Assembly (NCBI GenBank): GCA_937900465.1
Contig: CALCEJ010000052.1
Location: forward strand, 1-8,130
DNA from: an uncultured Bacteroidales bacterium
Lineage (GTDB): Bacteria > Bacteroidota > Bacteroidia > Bacteroidales > UBA932
Reading direction: 5' to 3'
Length of the DNA: 8,130 nt
Shown here: positions 1 through 6,938 of the stretch, one piece after another
Layout of the letters: each line of letters opens with the position of its first letter
Position numbering within the stretch: position 1 is the stretch's first letter
Position numbers and translations under genes: made by a program
Notes under the pieces: model-generated
Told to the model about the DNA's origin: nothing
The model's database searches: none
Seen by the model: the letters and a program-made list of their open reading frames with translations, nothing else

Positions 1-55
1 GAACTCCTATTGCGGGAATGAAAATCCCGAGTACTAACCGTTATACGAACCCACC
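1..55 (-). tRNA. tRNA-Glu (anticodon UUC), 3' part cut off by window edge
   Basis: Read on the minus strand from 55 down, the sequence folds as the first three quarters of a tRNA. The 5' acceptor strand is GGTGGGT (55-49). A D-arm follows with stem GTAT/GTAC around the AACGGTTA loop. The anticodon arm is CGGGA-TTTTCAT-TCCCG, whose loop gives anticodon TTC (glutamate). Then come a four-base variable region, the T-stem AGGAG and the first bases (TTC) of the T-loop, where the window ends. The other T-stem strand, the 3' acceptor strand and any CCA lie outside. It lies on the same strand as the six-gene operon and about 82 bp past the last stop codon, but has its own promoter. The identity rests on the anticodon and the Glu-like T-arm start. 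Confidence 0.93.
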
Positions 56-105
56 TTATCTCCGCTCCGGTTCCCCTTCAGGATACACCGGGCCGAAATG
101 GACTG

Positions 106-136
106 CAAAGGTAGAAAAAATTTTTCAGCGGACAAA
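106..136 (-). promoter_or_regulatory. Bacteroidota-type promoter for tRNA-Glu
   Basis: On the minus strand, TTTG (136-133) is followed after exactly 19 bp by TACCTTTG (113-106). This matches the Bacteroidota primary sigma factor consensus (TTTG near -33, TAnnTTTG near -7). The predicted start is around 98-101, which leaves a leader of roughly 45 nt to be removed from the tRNA 5' end by RNase P. The spacer contains a perfect A/T palindrome (GAAAAA-A-TTTTTC, 114-126). The -33 box almost touches the DUF4837 stop codon at 138-140. Confidence 0.72.
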
Positions 137-137
137 A

Positions 138-1139
138 TTAAATTTCATCTTTTTTCCACTCAAATGAATAAAGGATGGACTCGACCTGACGGAGATACTG
201 CCTCTTGTCATATCGTGGGGCATAAACAAAGGCCTCCAGTACTATGATGTCCTTGCCATCCTGGCTGTAGAAAGAGTGCGAGACAAACGGGCCGCCCATA
301 TAGTCACCGTGGACCTCCCAGAAACCGCGGGTTTGCATAAAGTCACGGTTGTGATAGCGGAGGGATGCTACGGATGGTTCGACATACATAGACGTAGTCA
401 TATAGGATCCGTCGCTGGGGCCAGGGACATTACGTTCCATTACTGAATTCCTGTGGGAGATGATGTTCCCTACAGAAAAATCACGGGCATCGCCAAGGGC
501 TGGATAGCGGTAGATCAGCACGGTCTGAGTCGTGTACTGTTTCTCATCGGTGATCCAAAGGAAATCCTCCGTTGTCTTCTTGAGCTTGTATCCGGAAGGG
601 AAATGGAGCACGCCGCCGGTCAGTTTTTCCACATAAGGGCGGAGCGAACCCTCCTCGTAACGGATGGAATTGACGATAATCCTGTCGCGCTCAGCCTGCT
701 CGAAGTACTCCGCAAGGAGAGCCCCGTTTTCACGGATGAGGGCGAGGGCGCTCTCCGCCGAAAAAGCATTGACCTGCGCCACCGACTGGGGCCGGGCCCA
801 TACGTTCTTTTCATACTTAATCCCCTCGGAAGCACCCTGGGGGTCAATCCGGAGGATAATGATGTTCCTATGCATCCTGAACATGCTGCCAAAACTTGCC
901 GGCGGCACGTTGATAAGGTTGAAAAGGGGCTCGCGCTGGGCAAGGTAAGGGCAATCCTCTGCAAGTATTTCCCGGAACGCGCTTCCTATCGCGCCCTCCC
1001 AGTTTTCCCTGTCAATCTGGATTACAATCTCCCCCGCCTTTCCGCTCACGTTCGGAAGCAGGGAAGTCTTGTCTTTTTTTTCGCGGCACCCGGTAAAGAC
1101 GGCAAGGACGGCCGCGGCAATAATCAAATATTTTCTCAT
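138..1139 (-). CDS. DUF4837 family lipoprotein
   Basis: This 333-residue protein begins with a lipoprotein signal peptide: a short basic start (MRK), a hydrophobic stretch at about residues 4-15 and a lipobox FTGC with Cys18 as the lipidation site. The mature protein is therefore expected to be anchored in the envelope. The remainder resembles the Bacteroidota DUF4837 family, whose function is not known. There are no further membrane segments and no catalytic motif I recognise. Its ATG overlaps the rseP stop as ATGA (1139-1136), implying translational coupling, and it is the last gene of the operon before tRNA-Glu. The fixed neighbourhood next to rseP and dxr suggests, as an inference only, a role in envelope maintenance. 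The family assignment is from memory of family members, not a search. Confidence 0.85.
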   Translation of the reverse strand: MRKYLIIAAAVLAVFTGCREKKDKTSLLPNVSGKAGEIVIQIDRENWEGAIGSAFREILAEDCPYLAQREPLFNLINVPPASFGSMFRMHRNIIILRIDPQGASEGIKYEKNVWARPQSVAQVNAFSAESALALIRENGALLAEYFEQAERDRIIVNSIRYEEGSLRPYVEKLTGGVLHFPSGYKLKKTTEDFLWITDEKQYTTQTVLIYRYPALGDARDFSVGNIISHRNSVMERNVPGPSDGSYMTTSMYVEPSVASLRYHNRDFMQTRGFWEVHGDYMGGPFVSHSFYSQDGKDIIVLEAFVYAPRYDKRQYLRQVESILYSFEWKKDEI

Positions 1140-2473
1140 AACCTGAACAGTCTTGATATGTCGTTTCCAAAGGCAAGCAGCATCAGGAGCGTCAGAAGCA
1201 GCATACCGACGACCTGCGCCCCCGTTACAAACTTGTCGGAAGGTTTCCTTCCGGTAATCATCTCGAAGAGGCAGAACACGATGTGACCGCCGTCAAGCGC
1301 CGGGATGGGCAGAAGATTCGCGACCCCGAGCATAATCGACAGCATCGCGAGAAGGTACAGGAACTGATACCAGTCCCATTTCGAAGGGAACACCTGACCT
1401 ATCGCGATAAAGCTGCCCACAGACTTATATGCACCCGTCGAAGGCGTCGCGACAAGCTTCAGGTCCCGAAGGTACCCGCCCACCGATTCAAACGTCAGCT
1501 TCACCCCCGCCGGAATCGCCTGCAGGACGCTGTAGTGCCTTACCTCAAGTCCCGGGAAAACCGTCAGTACCCCGATTTTTCCCGTCGAATCCACCTGCAG
1601 GTCCATCTCCATAGCTTCGCCCCCGCGAACTACCGTAACGGGAACCATCTCCCCCGGATGCCGCTCCAGCACCGGACGGATATCCTGGAGATATTTGAAC
1701 TCCGTCCCGTCCACCCGCACTATCCTGTCGCCGCGAAGAAGGACCCCTGCATTAGGAGACGAGTCCATCACCGTATCAACCACGAACGGAACAGCCAGGG
1801 AGAACATCCCGGGAGTATTCAGCACCTCGCCGATAAGGCTCTGGTCGATATAAACCTCGACGGTATCACCGTCACGGAGGACCTTGGCGCAGCGGACATC
1901 GCGTCGGGCAAGGTCCACCTGAAGCATCGAAAAGTCATCCGGGACATAGTCATCGTAACTGAGAATCATATCCCCGGTCTTGAAGCCCATCCGCTCCGCG
2001 AGCGCGTCCGCATAGATTGCGTTGCCCTCATTTGCAAGGAACGTATCGCCCCATATGGCAAGGATTGCGATAAAGCCGATGAACGCCAGGATGAAGTTGT
2101 TGAGGACGCCGCCGGACATAACCAGAAGGCGCTGCCAGGCGGGCTTCGCGCGGAACTCCCACGGCTCCGGAGCGGAGCCAAGGTGATTAAGGTCCATAGA
2201 CTCATCAATCATCCCGCTGATCTTGCAGTAGCCTCCGAGCGGGAGCCATCCTATTCCATATTCAGTCTTGAGACCGGCCGCCTTCGGGAAAAGCTTCAGG
2301 AACCGGGGGCTCTTCGTAGAAAAGATTTTCTTCCCGCCGATGTCGAAGAAAAGGAAGAACTTGTCAACCCGTATTCCGAACAGACGGGCCCATAAAAAAT
2401 GCCCCGCCTCGTGCACAAGGATGAGCACTGAGAGGGCGAGTACTACCTGAAGTATCTTGACAAGGACTACCAT
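1136..2473 (-). CDS. rseP: RseP-type site-2 intramembrane metalloprotease (M50 family)
   Basis: The 445-residue polytopic protein cleaves transmembrane substrates within the inner membrane; in Proteobacteria RseP degrades an anti-sigma factor, and other members clear signal peptides. Features in order are: the first membrane segment ending in the zinc motif HEAGH (21-25); the WLPLGGY loop (76-82), typical of the family; a second hydrophobic segment (about 116-140); a degenerate first PDZ region (about 145-215); a clearer second PDZ domain with the SSPNAGVLLRGDRIV core (238-252); a third segment (about 369-389) followed by NLLPIPALDGGH (386-397), whose Asp394 is the third zinc ligand; and a final segment (about 418-438). 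All catalytic residues are present and the length is normal. The start overlaps the dxr end by 7 bp, and the stop overlaps the DUF4837 start. The local substrate is unknown, as no sigma/anti-sigma pair is present in the window. Confidence 0.95.
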   Translation of the reverse strand: MVVLVKILQVVLALSVLILVHEAGHFLWARLFGIRVDKFFLFFDIGGKKIFSTKSPRFLKLFPKAAGLKTEYGIGWLPLGGYCKISGMIDESMDLNHLGSAPEPWEFRAKPAWQRLLVMSGGVLNNFILAFIGFIAILAIWGDTFLANEGNAIYADALAERMGFKTGDMILSYDDYVPDDFSMLQVDLARRDVRCAKVLRDGDTVEVYIDQSLIGEVLNTPGMFSLAVPFVVDTVMDSSPNAGVLLRGDRIVRVDGTEFKYLQDIRPVLERHPGEMVPVTVVRGGEAMEMDLQVDSTGKIGVLTVFPGLEVRHYSVLQAIPAGVKLTFESVGGYLRDLKLVATPSTGAYKSVGSFIAIGQVFPSKWDWYQFLYLLAMLSIMLGVANLLPIPALDGGHIVFCLFEMITGRKPSDKFVTGAQVVGMLLLTLLMLLAFGNDISRLFRL

Positions 2474-3615
2474 ATCTTCGAGCGGGCCATCTCCATCGCT
2501 TCCAAATTAGTCCGGAAGATGTCCTCAAGGGCAGGATTTGCTACAAAAAACATACCCTCCATAACGAACTCTGCAGTCGCTGCAATGTCATAGAATCCAA
2601 TCCTGTCACGAAGGTATGCATCTACGGCCACCTCGTTCGCGGCATTCAACGCGCAGGGGATGTTGCCGCCACGGCGTATAGCCTCGAAAGCAAGTCCGAG
2701 ACAGGGGAACCTGTCCATATCCGGTCTCGAGAATGTAAGCGCCTGAAGCGCCCCGAAGTCCAGTTTCCGGTTATTCAGGGACAAGCGTCGGGGATAGGAG
2801 AGGGCATACTGGATGGGCTCCCGCATATCCGGACAGCCGAGCTGCGCGAGCACGGCGCCGTCTTCGAATTCTATCATTGAGTGAATGACCGATTCGGGAT
2901 GGACAACAACTTCTATCTTCTCCTCCGGGACACCGAACAGCCACCGCGCCTCGATAACCTCGAATCCCTTGTTCATCATAGTCGCGGAATCAATGGTGAT
3001 CTTCGAGCCCATCGACCAGTTCGGATGCCTCAGGGCGGCATCTTTCCCGGCACGCGCTATATCCTCCCGCTTCCACTCGCGGAACGGGCCGCCGGAAGCC
3101 GTCAGGTGGATTTTCCGGACAGGGTTTCCGCCGGCTCCCTCAAGACACTGGAATATCGCCGAGTGCTCCGAATCCACCGGAAGCATCCTGACGCCGTACT
3201 CCTTTACAAGGCCCATGACCAGCGATCCCGCAGCAACCAGCGTCTCCTTGTTCGCGAAAGCGATGTCCTTGCCGGCCTTGATGGCGGCCACCGTAGGGCG
3301 GAGTCCGCTGAAACCCACCATTGCAGCGACGACAATATCTACGTCCGGGGCCGATACGGCATCGCACAGCGCGCCGATGCCGCCGCTGACGGCGACACCG
3401 CTTCCGCTCAGCGAGCGGCGGAGGTCCCCAAGGCAGGATTCATTGCAGATGACCGCCTCGCGGACGCCGAACTCGCGTGCCTGGGCCGCAAGGAGGTCCA
3501 CGTTGTTGTTCGCAGAAATGACGACGACACGGAACTCGTCCGGATGCTGACGGACGACGTCGAGGGTCTGGGTCCCGATGGACCCGGTGGATCCGAGGAT
3601 GGCTATCGAGCGCAT
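2467..3615 (-). CDS. dxr: 1-deoxy-D-xylulose-5-phosphate reductoisomerase
   Basis: Dxr catalyses the second step of the MEP pathway, the NADPH-dependent conversion of 1-deoxyxylulose 5-phosphate to 2-C-methylerythritol 4-phosphate in the cytoplasm. The product leads to isopentenyl diphosphate, quinones and the undecaprenyl carrier lipid. The 382-residue length is typical. Visible motifs are the nucleotide-binding GSTGSIG (8-14), ANKETLV (121-127), the metal ligands Asp148 and Glu150 in VDSEH, the phosphate-binding ASGGPFR (173-179), the mobile lid HPNWSMG (197-203), and the MNKGFEVIEA block with Glu219 as third metal ligand. The C-terminal helical domain contains the CALNAANEVAV block (321-331). 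All key residues are intact. It starts 4 bp after the upstream M23-LysM stop and overlaps rseP by 7 bp. Confidence 0.98.
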   Translation of the reverse strand: MRSIAILGSTGSIGTQTLDVVRQHPDEFRVVVISANNNVDLLAAQAREFGVREAVICNESCLGDLRRSLSGSGVAVSGGIGALCDAVSAPDVDIVVAAMVGFSGLRPTVAAIKAGKDIAFANKETLVAAGSLVMGLVKEYGVRMLPVDSEHSAIFQCLEGAGGNPVRKIHLTASGGPFREWKREDIARAGKDAALRHPNWSMGSKITIDSATMMNKGFEVIEARWLFGVPEEKIEVVVHPESVIHSMIEFEDGAVLAQLGCPDMREPIQYALSYPRRLSLNNRKLDFGALQALTFSRPDMDRFPCLGLAFEAIRRGGNIPCALNAANEVAVDAYLRDRIGFYDIAATAEFVMEGMFFVANPALEDIFRTNLEAMEMARSKIW

Positions 3616-3619
3616 AGGC

Positions 3620-4666
3620 CTACTTCACTCTAATCTTCCTTCCGATCTGGAGGATCGTCGTCTCCTTGATATTGTTAAGACGGCAGAGCGCCTTGACGCT
3701 GGTTCCATATTTCCTGGCTATGCCGGAGAGGGTATCGCCGGGACGGATGGTATGGTAACGCATCGCGGCGGCTTCAGCGGCGGCGCGCTTTGCGGCTTCC
3801 TCTGCCGCACGCTGCTCCGCAAGAAGACGGTCTTCTTCGTCAGTACGGAAGATTTCGTCTTCGTCGTCGATAGCCTGGACATAACGGCTTCCGGGAGAGA
3901 AATACCAGTCGCGGACGCGGATCATCCTGTGACGGAGTTTGCCGTTCTCAAAGTCAATAAGCCAGGAAGGGTCGAAGGCCGCGCCTTTGTAACGGGTCTC
4001 GAAGTGGAGATGAGGGCCGGTTGAGCGGCCTGTCGAGCCGCCGAGGCCTATCACATCACCCGCATTCACCCAGTCACCGGATTTGACGTCACGCTGGGAA
4101 AGATGGCCGTAGAAGGTCTCCAGCCCGCTCCGGTGACGGATTACGACGAGATTGCCGTAACCGTTCACCCAGTCGGAGACACGGACCTTTCCGTCGAAAG
4201 CGGCATAGACCGGAGTGCCGGTGGGGTATGGAAGGTCAATCCCCTGATGGCGCCTGCCGTGGCGGTAGCCGAACTTCGACGATACGGGCCCCTGACGGGG
4301 GCAGCAATAGGAATCGAGCGTATCAACCACCCAGAGGGCGAACCTGTCAGGGATAGGATCCGGGTTCTCGCGGTAAGGATTTACGGCGCGGGTATCCCAG
4401 TCCTCATTGAAAACCGCTTCTCCTTTGAGGATTTCCGGGTCACGGACATAACGGTAAGTCCCGTTGTTGTAAAGGACGACTTTGACGGCCGGGTTACCGG
4501 TATCGAGCGTATCCGCATAATTGGTACCGGTTTTTCTCGAGGACGGAACGCCCTGGCGTCCGAACTCGTAGCGGAGGGAGTCCGCTTCGCGCGTCGGATC
4601 GGTTTCCTGGGCGAAAAGGCCTGACGCGCAAATAAGTGCTGATATTACTGCCAGTATCCTTTTCAT
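3620..4666 (-). CDS. Secreted M23 (LytM-type) peptidoglycan endopeptidase with C-terminal LysM domain
   Basis: The 348-residue protein has a Sec signal peptide (MKR, then a hydrophobic core to about residue 19, ending LFA). A linker of about 100 residues follows, then the M23 zinc endopeptidase domain (about 125-236). Zinc ligands His140 and Asp144 are in HQGID, and His221 is in the HLH motif (219-221). Catalytic His219 and His188 (FYGH) are also present, so it should be active against peptide cross-bridges. An Ala/Glu/Arg-rich, probably helical segment (274-302) links to a single LysM peptidoglycan-binding domain (303-348: YHTIRPGDTLSGIARKYG, then RLNNI and IGRKIRV). It follows the mutase gene with only 1 bp between stop and start, and precedes dxr by 4 bp. 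The likely role is periplasmic cell-wall remodelling; the exact bond cleaved cannot be told from sequence. Confidence 0.93.
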   Translation of the reverse strand: MKRILAVISALICASGLFAQETDPTREADSLRYEFGRQGVPSSRKTGTNYADTLDTGNPAVKVVLYNNGTYRYVRDPEILKGEAVFNEDWDTRAVNPYRENPDPIPDRFALWVVDTLDSYCCPRQGPVSSKFGYRHGRRHQGIDLPYPTGTPVYAAFDGKVRVSDWVNGYGNLVVIRHRSGLETFYGHLSQRDVKSGDWVNAGDVIGLGGSTGRSTGPHLHFETRYKGAAFDPSWLIDFENGKLRHRMIRVRDWYFSPGSRYVQAIDDEDEIFRTDEEDRLLAEQRAAEEAAKRAAAEAAAMRYHTIRPGDTLSGIARKYGTSVKALCRLNNIKETTILQIGRKIRVK

Positions 4667-4667
4667 C

Positions 4668-6035
4668 CTACCTCACTCCCCCGAAGCGCTTTACGATAAT
4701 CTCGTCCGCCTGAGCGATCTTCGCTTTCAGCAACTCCTTTGAAGTAGCCTCGCAGATGAAACGGAGGTAGGGCTCCGTGTTGGAGGGACGGATGTTGAAC
4801 CACCACTCGGGGAACTCCAGCCTGTACCCGTCGAAGTCCATCACCTTGGTGGGAGTTTCCTTTGTCTCGAAGAACTCCTTTACGGCGTCCATTGCGCCCT
4901 TCTTGTCCTCGACCTTGTAGTTGATCTCGCCGGAGTTCTCATATCCGGTAAGGCGGTCGATCTCATCGCTCAGACGGATTCCTTCCTTCTTGAGGGCGGA
5001 GACGATCCGCAGGACGATGATCGAAGAAAGCATTCCGCTGTCGCTGTAGAAGAAGTCCTTGAAATAGTAGTGACCGGCTAGTTCGCCGCCCCACAGACCG
5101 TCTATCTCGCGGAGCTTCGGGGCTGCGAATGCACGGCCGACGCGCCAGGTATGGACTTCCGCGTTATAATTCTTCACGAGGTATTCCGCGACAGCCTTGC
5201 TGGAGCGGATTTCCTGAAGGACACGGGGATTCTTCTCGCCGCGCTCATCACAGAAGTAACGGGCCATAAGGGCGATTACGAGGTCAGGAGCCACGAAACG
5301 GGCCCTGTCGTCAACGAACATCACGCGGTCAGCGTCGCCGTCGTAGATTACGCCTACGTCTGCCCCTGTCTTTTCGACGAGTTTCTTAAGGGGCTCTACG
5401 TTCTCCGCGACGAGGGGGTTGGGCTCGTGGTTGGGGAAACTGCCGTCCATCTCATCGAAGAGGAACTCAGCATTCTCTCCCTTGTAGATTTCCTTGGCAA
5501 AAAGGCAGGCCATTCCGTTGGAGAGGTCGAAGGCAATCTTAAGGTTGGAGTAGTCACCCTTGAATTTCCTGAGGAACTCTATGTAGTCCGGCTTGATGTC
5601 GATTTCCCTGACGACGCCGGGCTTGGAAGCCTTCGGAGTAGGGCGCCCTTCGTCAATCCACTGCTTAATCTGGCCCAGTCCGGTATCAAGACCGACGGGA
5701 AGCGCATTTTCGCGGCTGACTTTCATACCGTTGTATTCACGGGGATTGTGCGAAGCAGTGATTTGCACCGATGCCTTGTAGCCGTAGTTAGCGGTACCGA
5801 AATACACCAATGGGGTGCTGCTGTAGCCGATGTCGTCAACGTCAGCGCCGGCGTCTGTGATACCCCTCACCAGGTAGTCGTGGATTTCTCCTCCGGAAAG
5901 GCGGCAGTCGCGGCCCACGAGGACTTTGTCCGCACCTAAGAGTTCCGGAAGGAAATATCCCACCTTATAGGCGTCTTCTTTGTTGAAATCTACGTTGTAG
6001 ATACCTCTGATGTCGTATGCGTGAAATGCTCCCAT
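4668..6035 (-). CDS. Phosphomannomutase/phosphoglucomutase (alpha-D-phosphohexomutase family)
   Basis: This 455-residue cytoplasmic enzyme interconverts hexose 6-phosphates and 1-phosphates through a phosphoserine intermediate. The four domain signatures appear in order: TASHNP (93-98) with the phosphorylated Ser95; the magnesium loop DGDADR (232-237); the sugar-recognition loop GGELAGH (316-322); and the phosphate-binding RPSNTEP (416-422). The GELAGH loop and overall length fit the AlgC/ManB-like bifunctional mannose/glucose subgroup rather than GlmM, whose nucleophile context and sugar loop differ. Whether mannose-1-P or glucose-1-P is the main product here is not decidable; manB or pgm would be the usual symbols. 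It would feed nucleotide sugars for capsule, lipopolysaccharide or protein glycans. A 32-bp A/T-rich leader without a clear Shine-Dalgarno sequence separates it from the upstream M23 gene, the longest gap in the operon. Confidence 0.94.
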   Translation of the reverse strand: MGAFHAYDIRGIYNVDFNKEDAYKVGYFLPELLGADKVLVGRDCRLSGGEIHDYLVRGITDAGADVDDIGYSSTPLVYFGTANYGYKASVQITASHNPREYNGMKVSRENALPVGLDTGLGQIKQWIDEGRPTPKASKPGVVREIDIKPDYIEFLRKFKGDYSNLKIAFDLSNGMACLFAKEIYKGENAEFLFDEMDGSFPNHEPNPLVAENVEPLKKLVEKTGADVGVIYDGDADRVMFVDDRARFVAPDLVIALMARYFCDERGEKNPRVLQEIRSSKAVAEYLVKNYNAEVHTWRVGRAFAAPKLREIDGLWGGELAGHYYFKDFFYSDSGMLSSIIVLRIVSALKKEGIRLSDEIDRLTGYENSGEINYKVEDKKGAMDAVKEFFETKETPTKVMDFDGYRLEFPEWWFNIRPSNTEPYLRFICEATSKELLKAKIAQADEIIVKRFGGVR

Positions 6036-6067
6036 AATGGTTCAGATTTTATGTGTTTTAAAAATTG

Positions 6068-6910
6068 TCAGAAACTGATGTACTCCGAAGGGTCCAGGGC
6101 CTCGCCCTTGTACCACAATTCGAAGTGAAGATGATCTCCTGCGGTGAGGGATTCGCTGCGGCCGAGAAGGGCGACGGGGGTCCCCGCGCGGACAATGTCT
6201 CCTACGCCCTTGAGAAGCTTTTCATTATTGGCATAGATTGAGACAACGTCTCCGGAATGCTGTATTACAACGGTATAGCCCTTCTCCTCATCCCAGTCCG
6301 TAAAGATCACAGTTCCGTCCAGGACGGCGCTTACGCGGGATTTTGCAGGGGCGGTAACGTCTATATAAGGATGAGAGGCGCCGAATCCCTCCGTTACGAC
6401 GCCCTTAACCGGGGCGAAGAAGTACATCGCCTCGATGGGCAGGGAACGGGCTGTTCCCGAAATCTCGTATTTTTCGGATGCGGCGACCTCCGCCCGGAGG
6501 ACGGAGTCCCGCTTCGCAAGGAAGGCTTCGTCCTTTGATGCCGCCTTTTCCCTTTCAGCACGGACGATGATACTGTCCAGCTTCATTGGCTTTTCTCCTT
6601 CGACAACCTTCCGGAGGTTTTCAGTGTAGAGTTCCCACTGGATTATCTTTGTCTCGAGGGAGTCGATCCTCATCGCATTCTGGATGGCCTGACGCTTGGA
6701 ATTGGCGTCCGGGTAACCGGGGATGAAGGTTCTTATGGGGGTGAAGGCGATAAGGCAGAATATCAGAAGCAGCAGGACAAACACTCCCGAGACGACGGCG
6801 ATTATTCCGGTGGTTTTCGTGAAATGAAAGGACCACACGAGGTCGTGGGTCACGTCGTTCACGAGGGAAAAGCGGAACTTCTGCTTTCTGTTGTCGCTTG
6901 GTTTAGCCAT
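6068..6910 (-). CDS. Membrane-anchored M23 (LytM-fold) protein, probably lacking one catalytic His
   Basis: The 280-residue protein has a short cytoplasmic N-terminus (about 1-33), one membrane segment (about 35-56), a charged helical, probably coiled-coil stretch (about 70-148) and a C-terminal LytM/M23 domain (about 160-280). Zinc ligands are retained: His180 and Asp184 (HPYID) and the second His of HLHFELW (260-266). However, where active members have a conserved His after the Tyr-x pair (YGH in the other M23 protein of this operon), this one has YANN, placing Asn228 at that position; spacing to the following Gly-Asp is identical in both. Activity may be reduced or lost, recalling the degenerate LytM factors EnvC and NlpD, which activate amidases. 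It is the first gene of the operon, divergent from ruvX across 28 bp. The ATG at 6910 is the natural start. Confidence 0.9.
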   Translation of the reverse strand: MAKPSDNRKQKFRFSLVNDVTHDLVWSFHFTKTTGIIAVVSGVFVLLLLIFCLIAFTPIRTFIPGYPDANSKRQAIQNAMRIDSLETKIIQWELYTENLRKVVEGEKPMKLDSIIVRAEREKAASKDEAFLAKRDSVLRAEVAASEKYEISGTARSLPIEAMYFFAPVKGVVTEGFGASHPYIDVTAPAKSRVSAVLDGTVIFTDWDEEKGYTVVIQHSGDVVSIYANNEKLLKGVGDIVRAGTPVALLGRSESLTAGDHLHFELWYKGEALDPSEYISF

Positions 6911-6934
6911 GGGCCGAAAAAATTGTTAACTTTG
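6902..6934 (+). promoter_or_regulatory. Putative Bacteroidota promoter for ruvX-def
   Basis: TAACTTTG (6927-6934) is a full match to the TAnnTTTG -7 element. A weak TTTA (6902-6905) lies 21 bp upstream as a possible -33 box, inside the start of the divergent M23 gene. Transcription from here would begin at about 6938-6942, at or next to the ruvX GTG (6939), so the mRNA would be leaderless or nearly so. The -7 box is convincing and the -33 box is not. I found no equally good promoter for the minus-strand operon in the same gap. Confidence 0.5.
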
Positions 6935-6938
6935 CGCC

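Noticed and set aside
453..2395. Two long plus-strand open frames in tandem (453-1286 and 1283-2395), 277 and 370 residues, overlapping like coupled genes
   Set aside because: They lie antisense to the DUF4837 and rseP genes, which have clear family motifs. Their translations are low-complexity in Arg/His/Pro and match nothing I know. G/C-rich third positions commonly create such shadows.
2881..3633. A 250-residue plus-strand open frame opposite dxr
   Set aside because: It is antisense to an intact dxr with every catalytic motif. The composition looks like the mirror of coding DNA and no domain is visible.
5151..5939. A 262-residue plus-strand open frame opposite the phosphohexomutase gene
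   Set aside because: The real gene on the minus strand has all four family signatures. The antisense translation shows no domain, signal peptide or initiation signal.
6036..6067. A possible internal promoter before the phosphohexomutase gene (TAAAATCTG on the minus strand)
   Set aside because: It does not fit the TAnnTTTG pattern and has no -33 partner at the right distance. It is better read as an A/T-rich translation leader.
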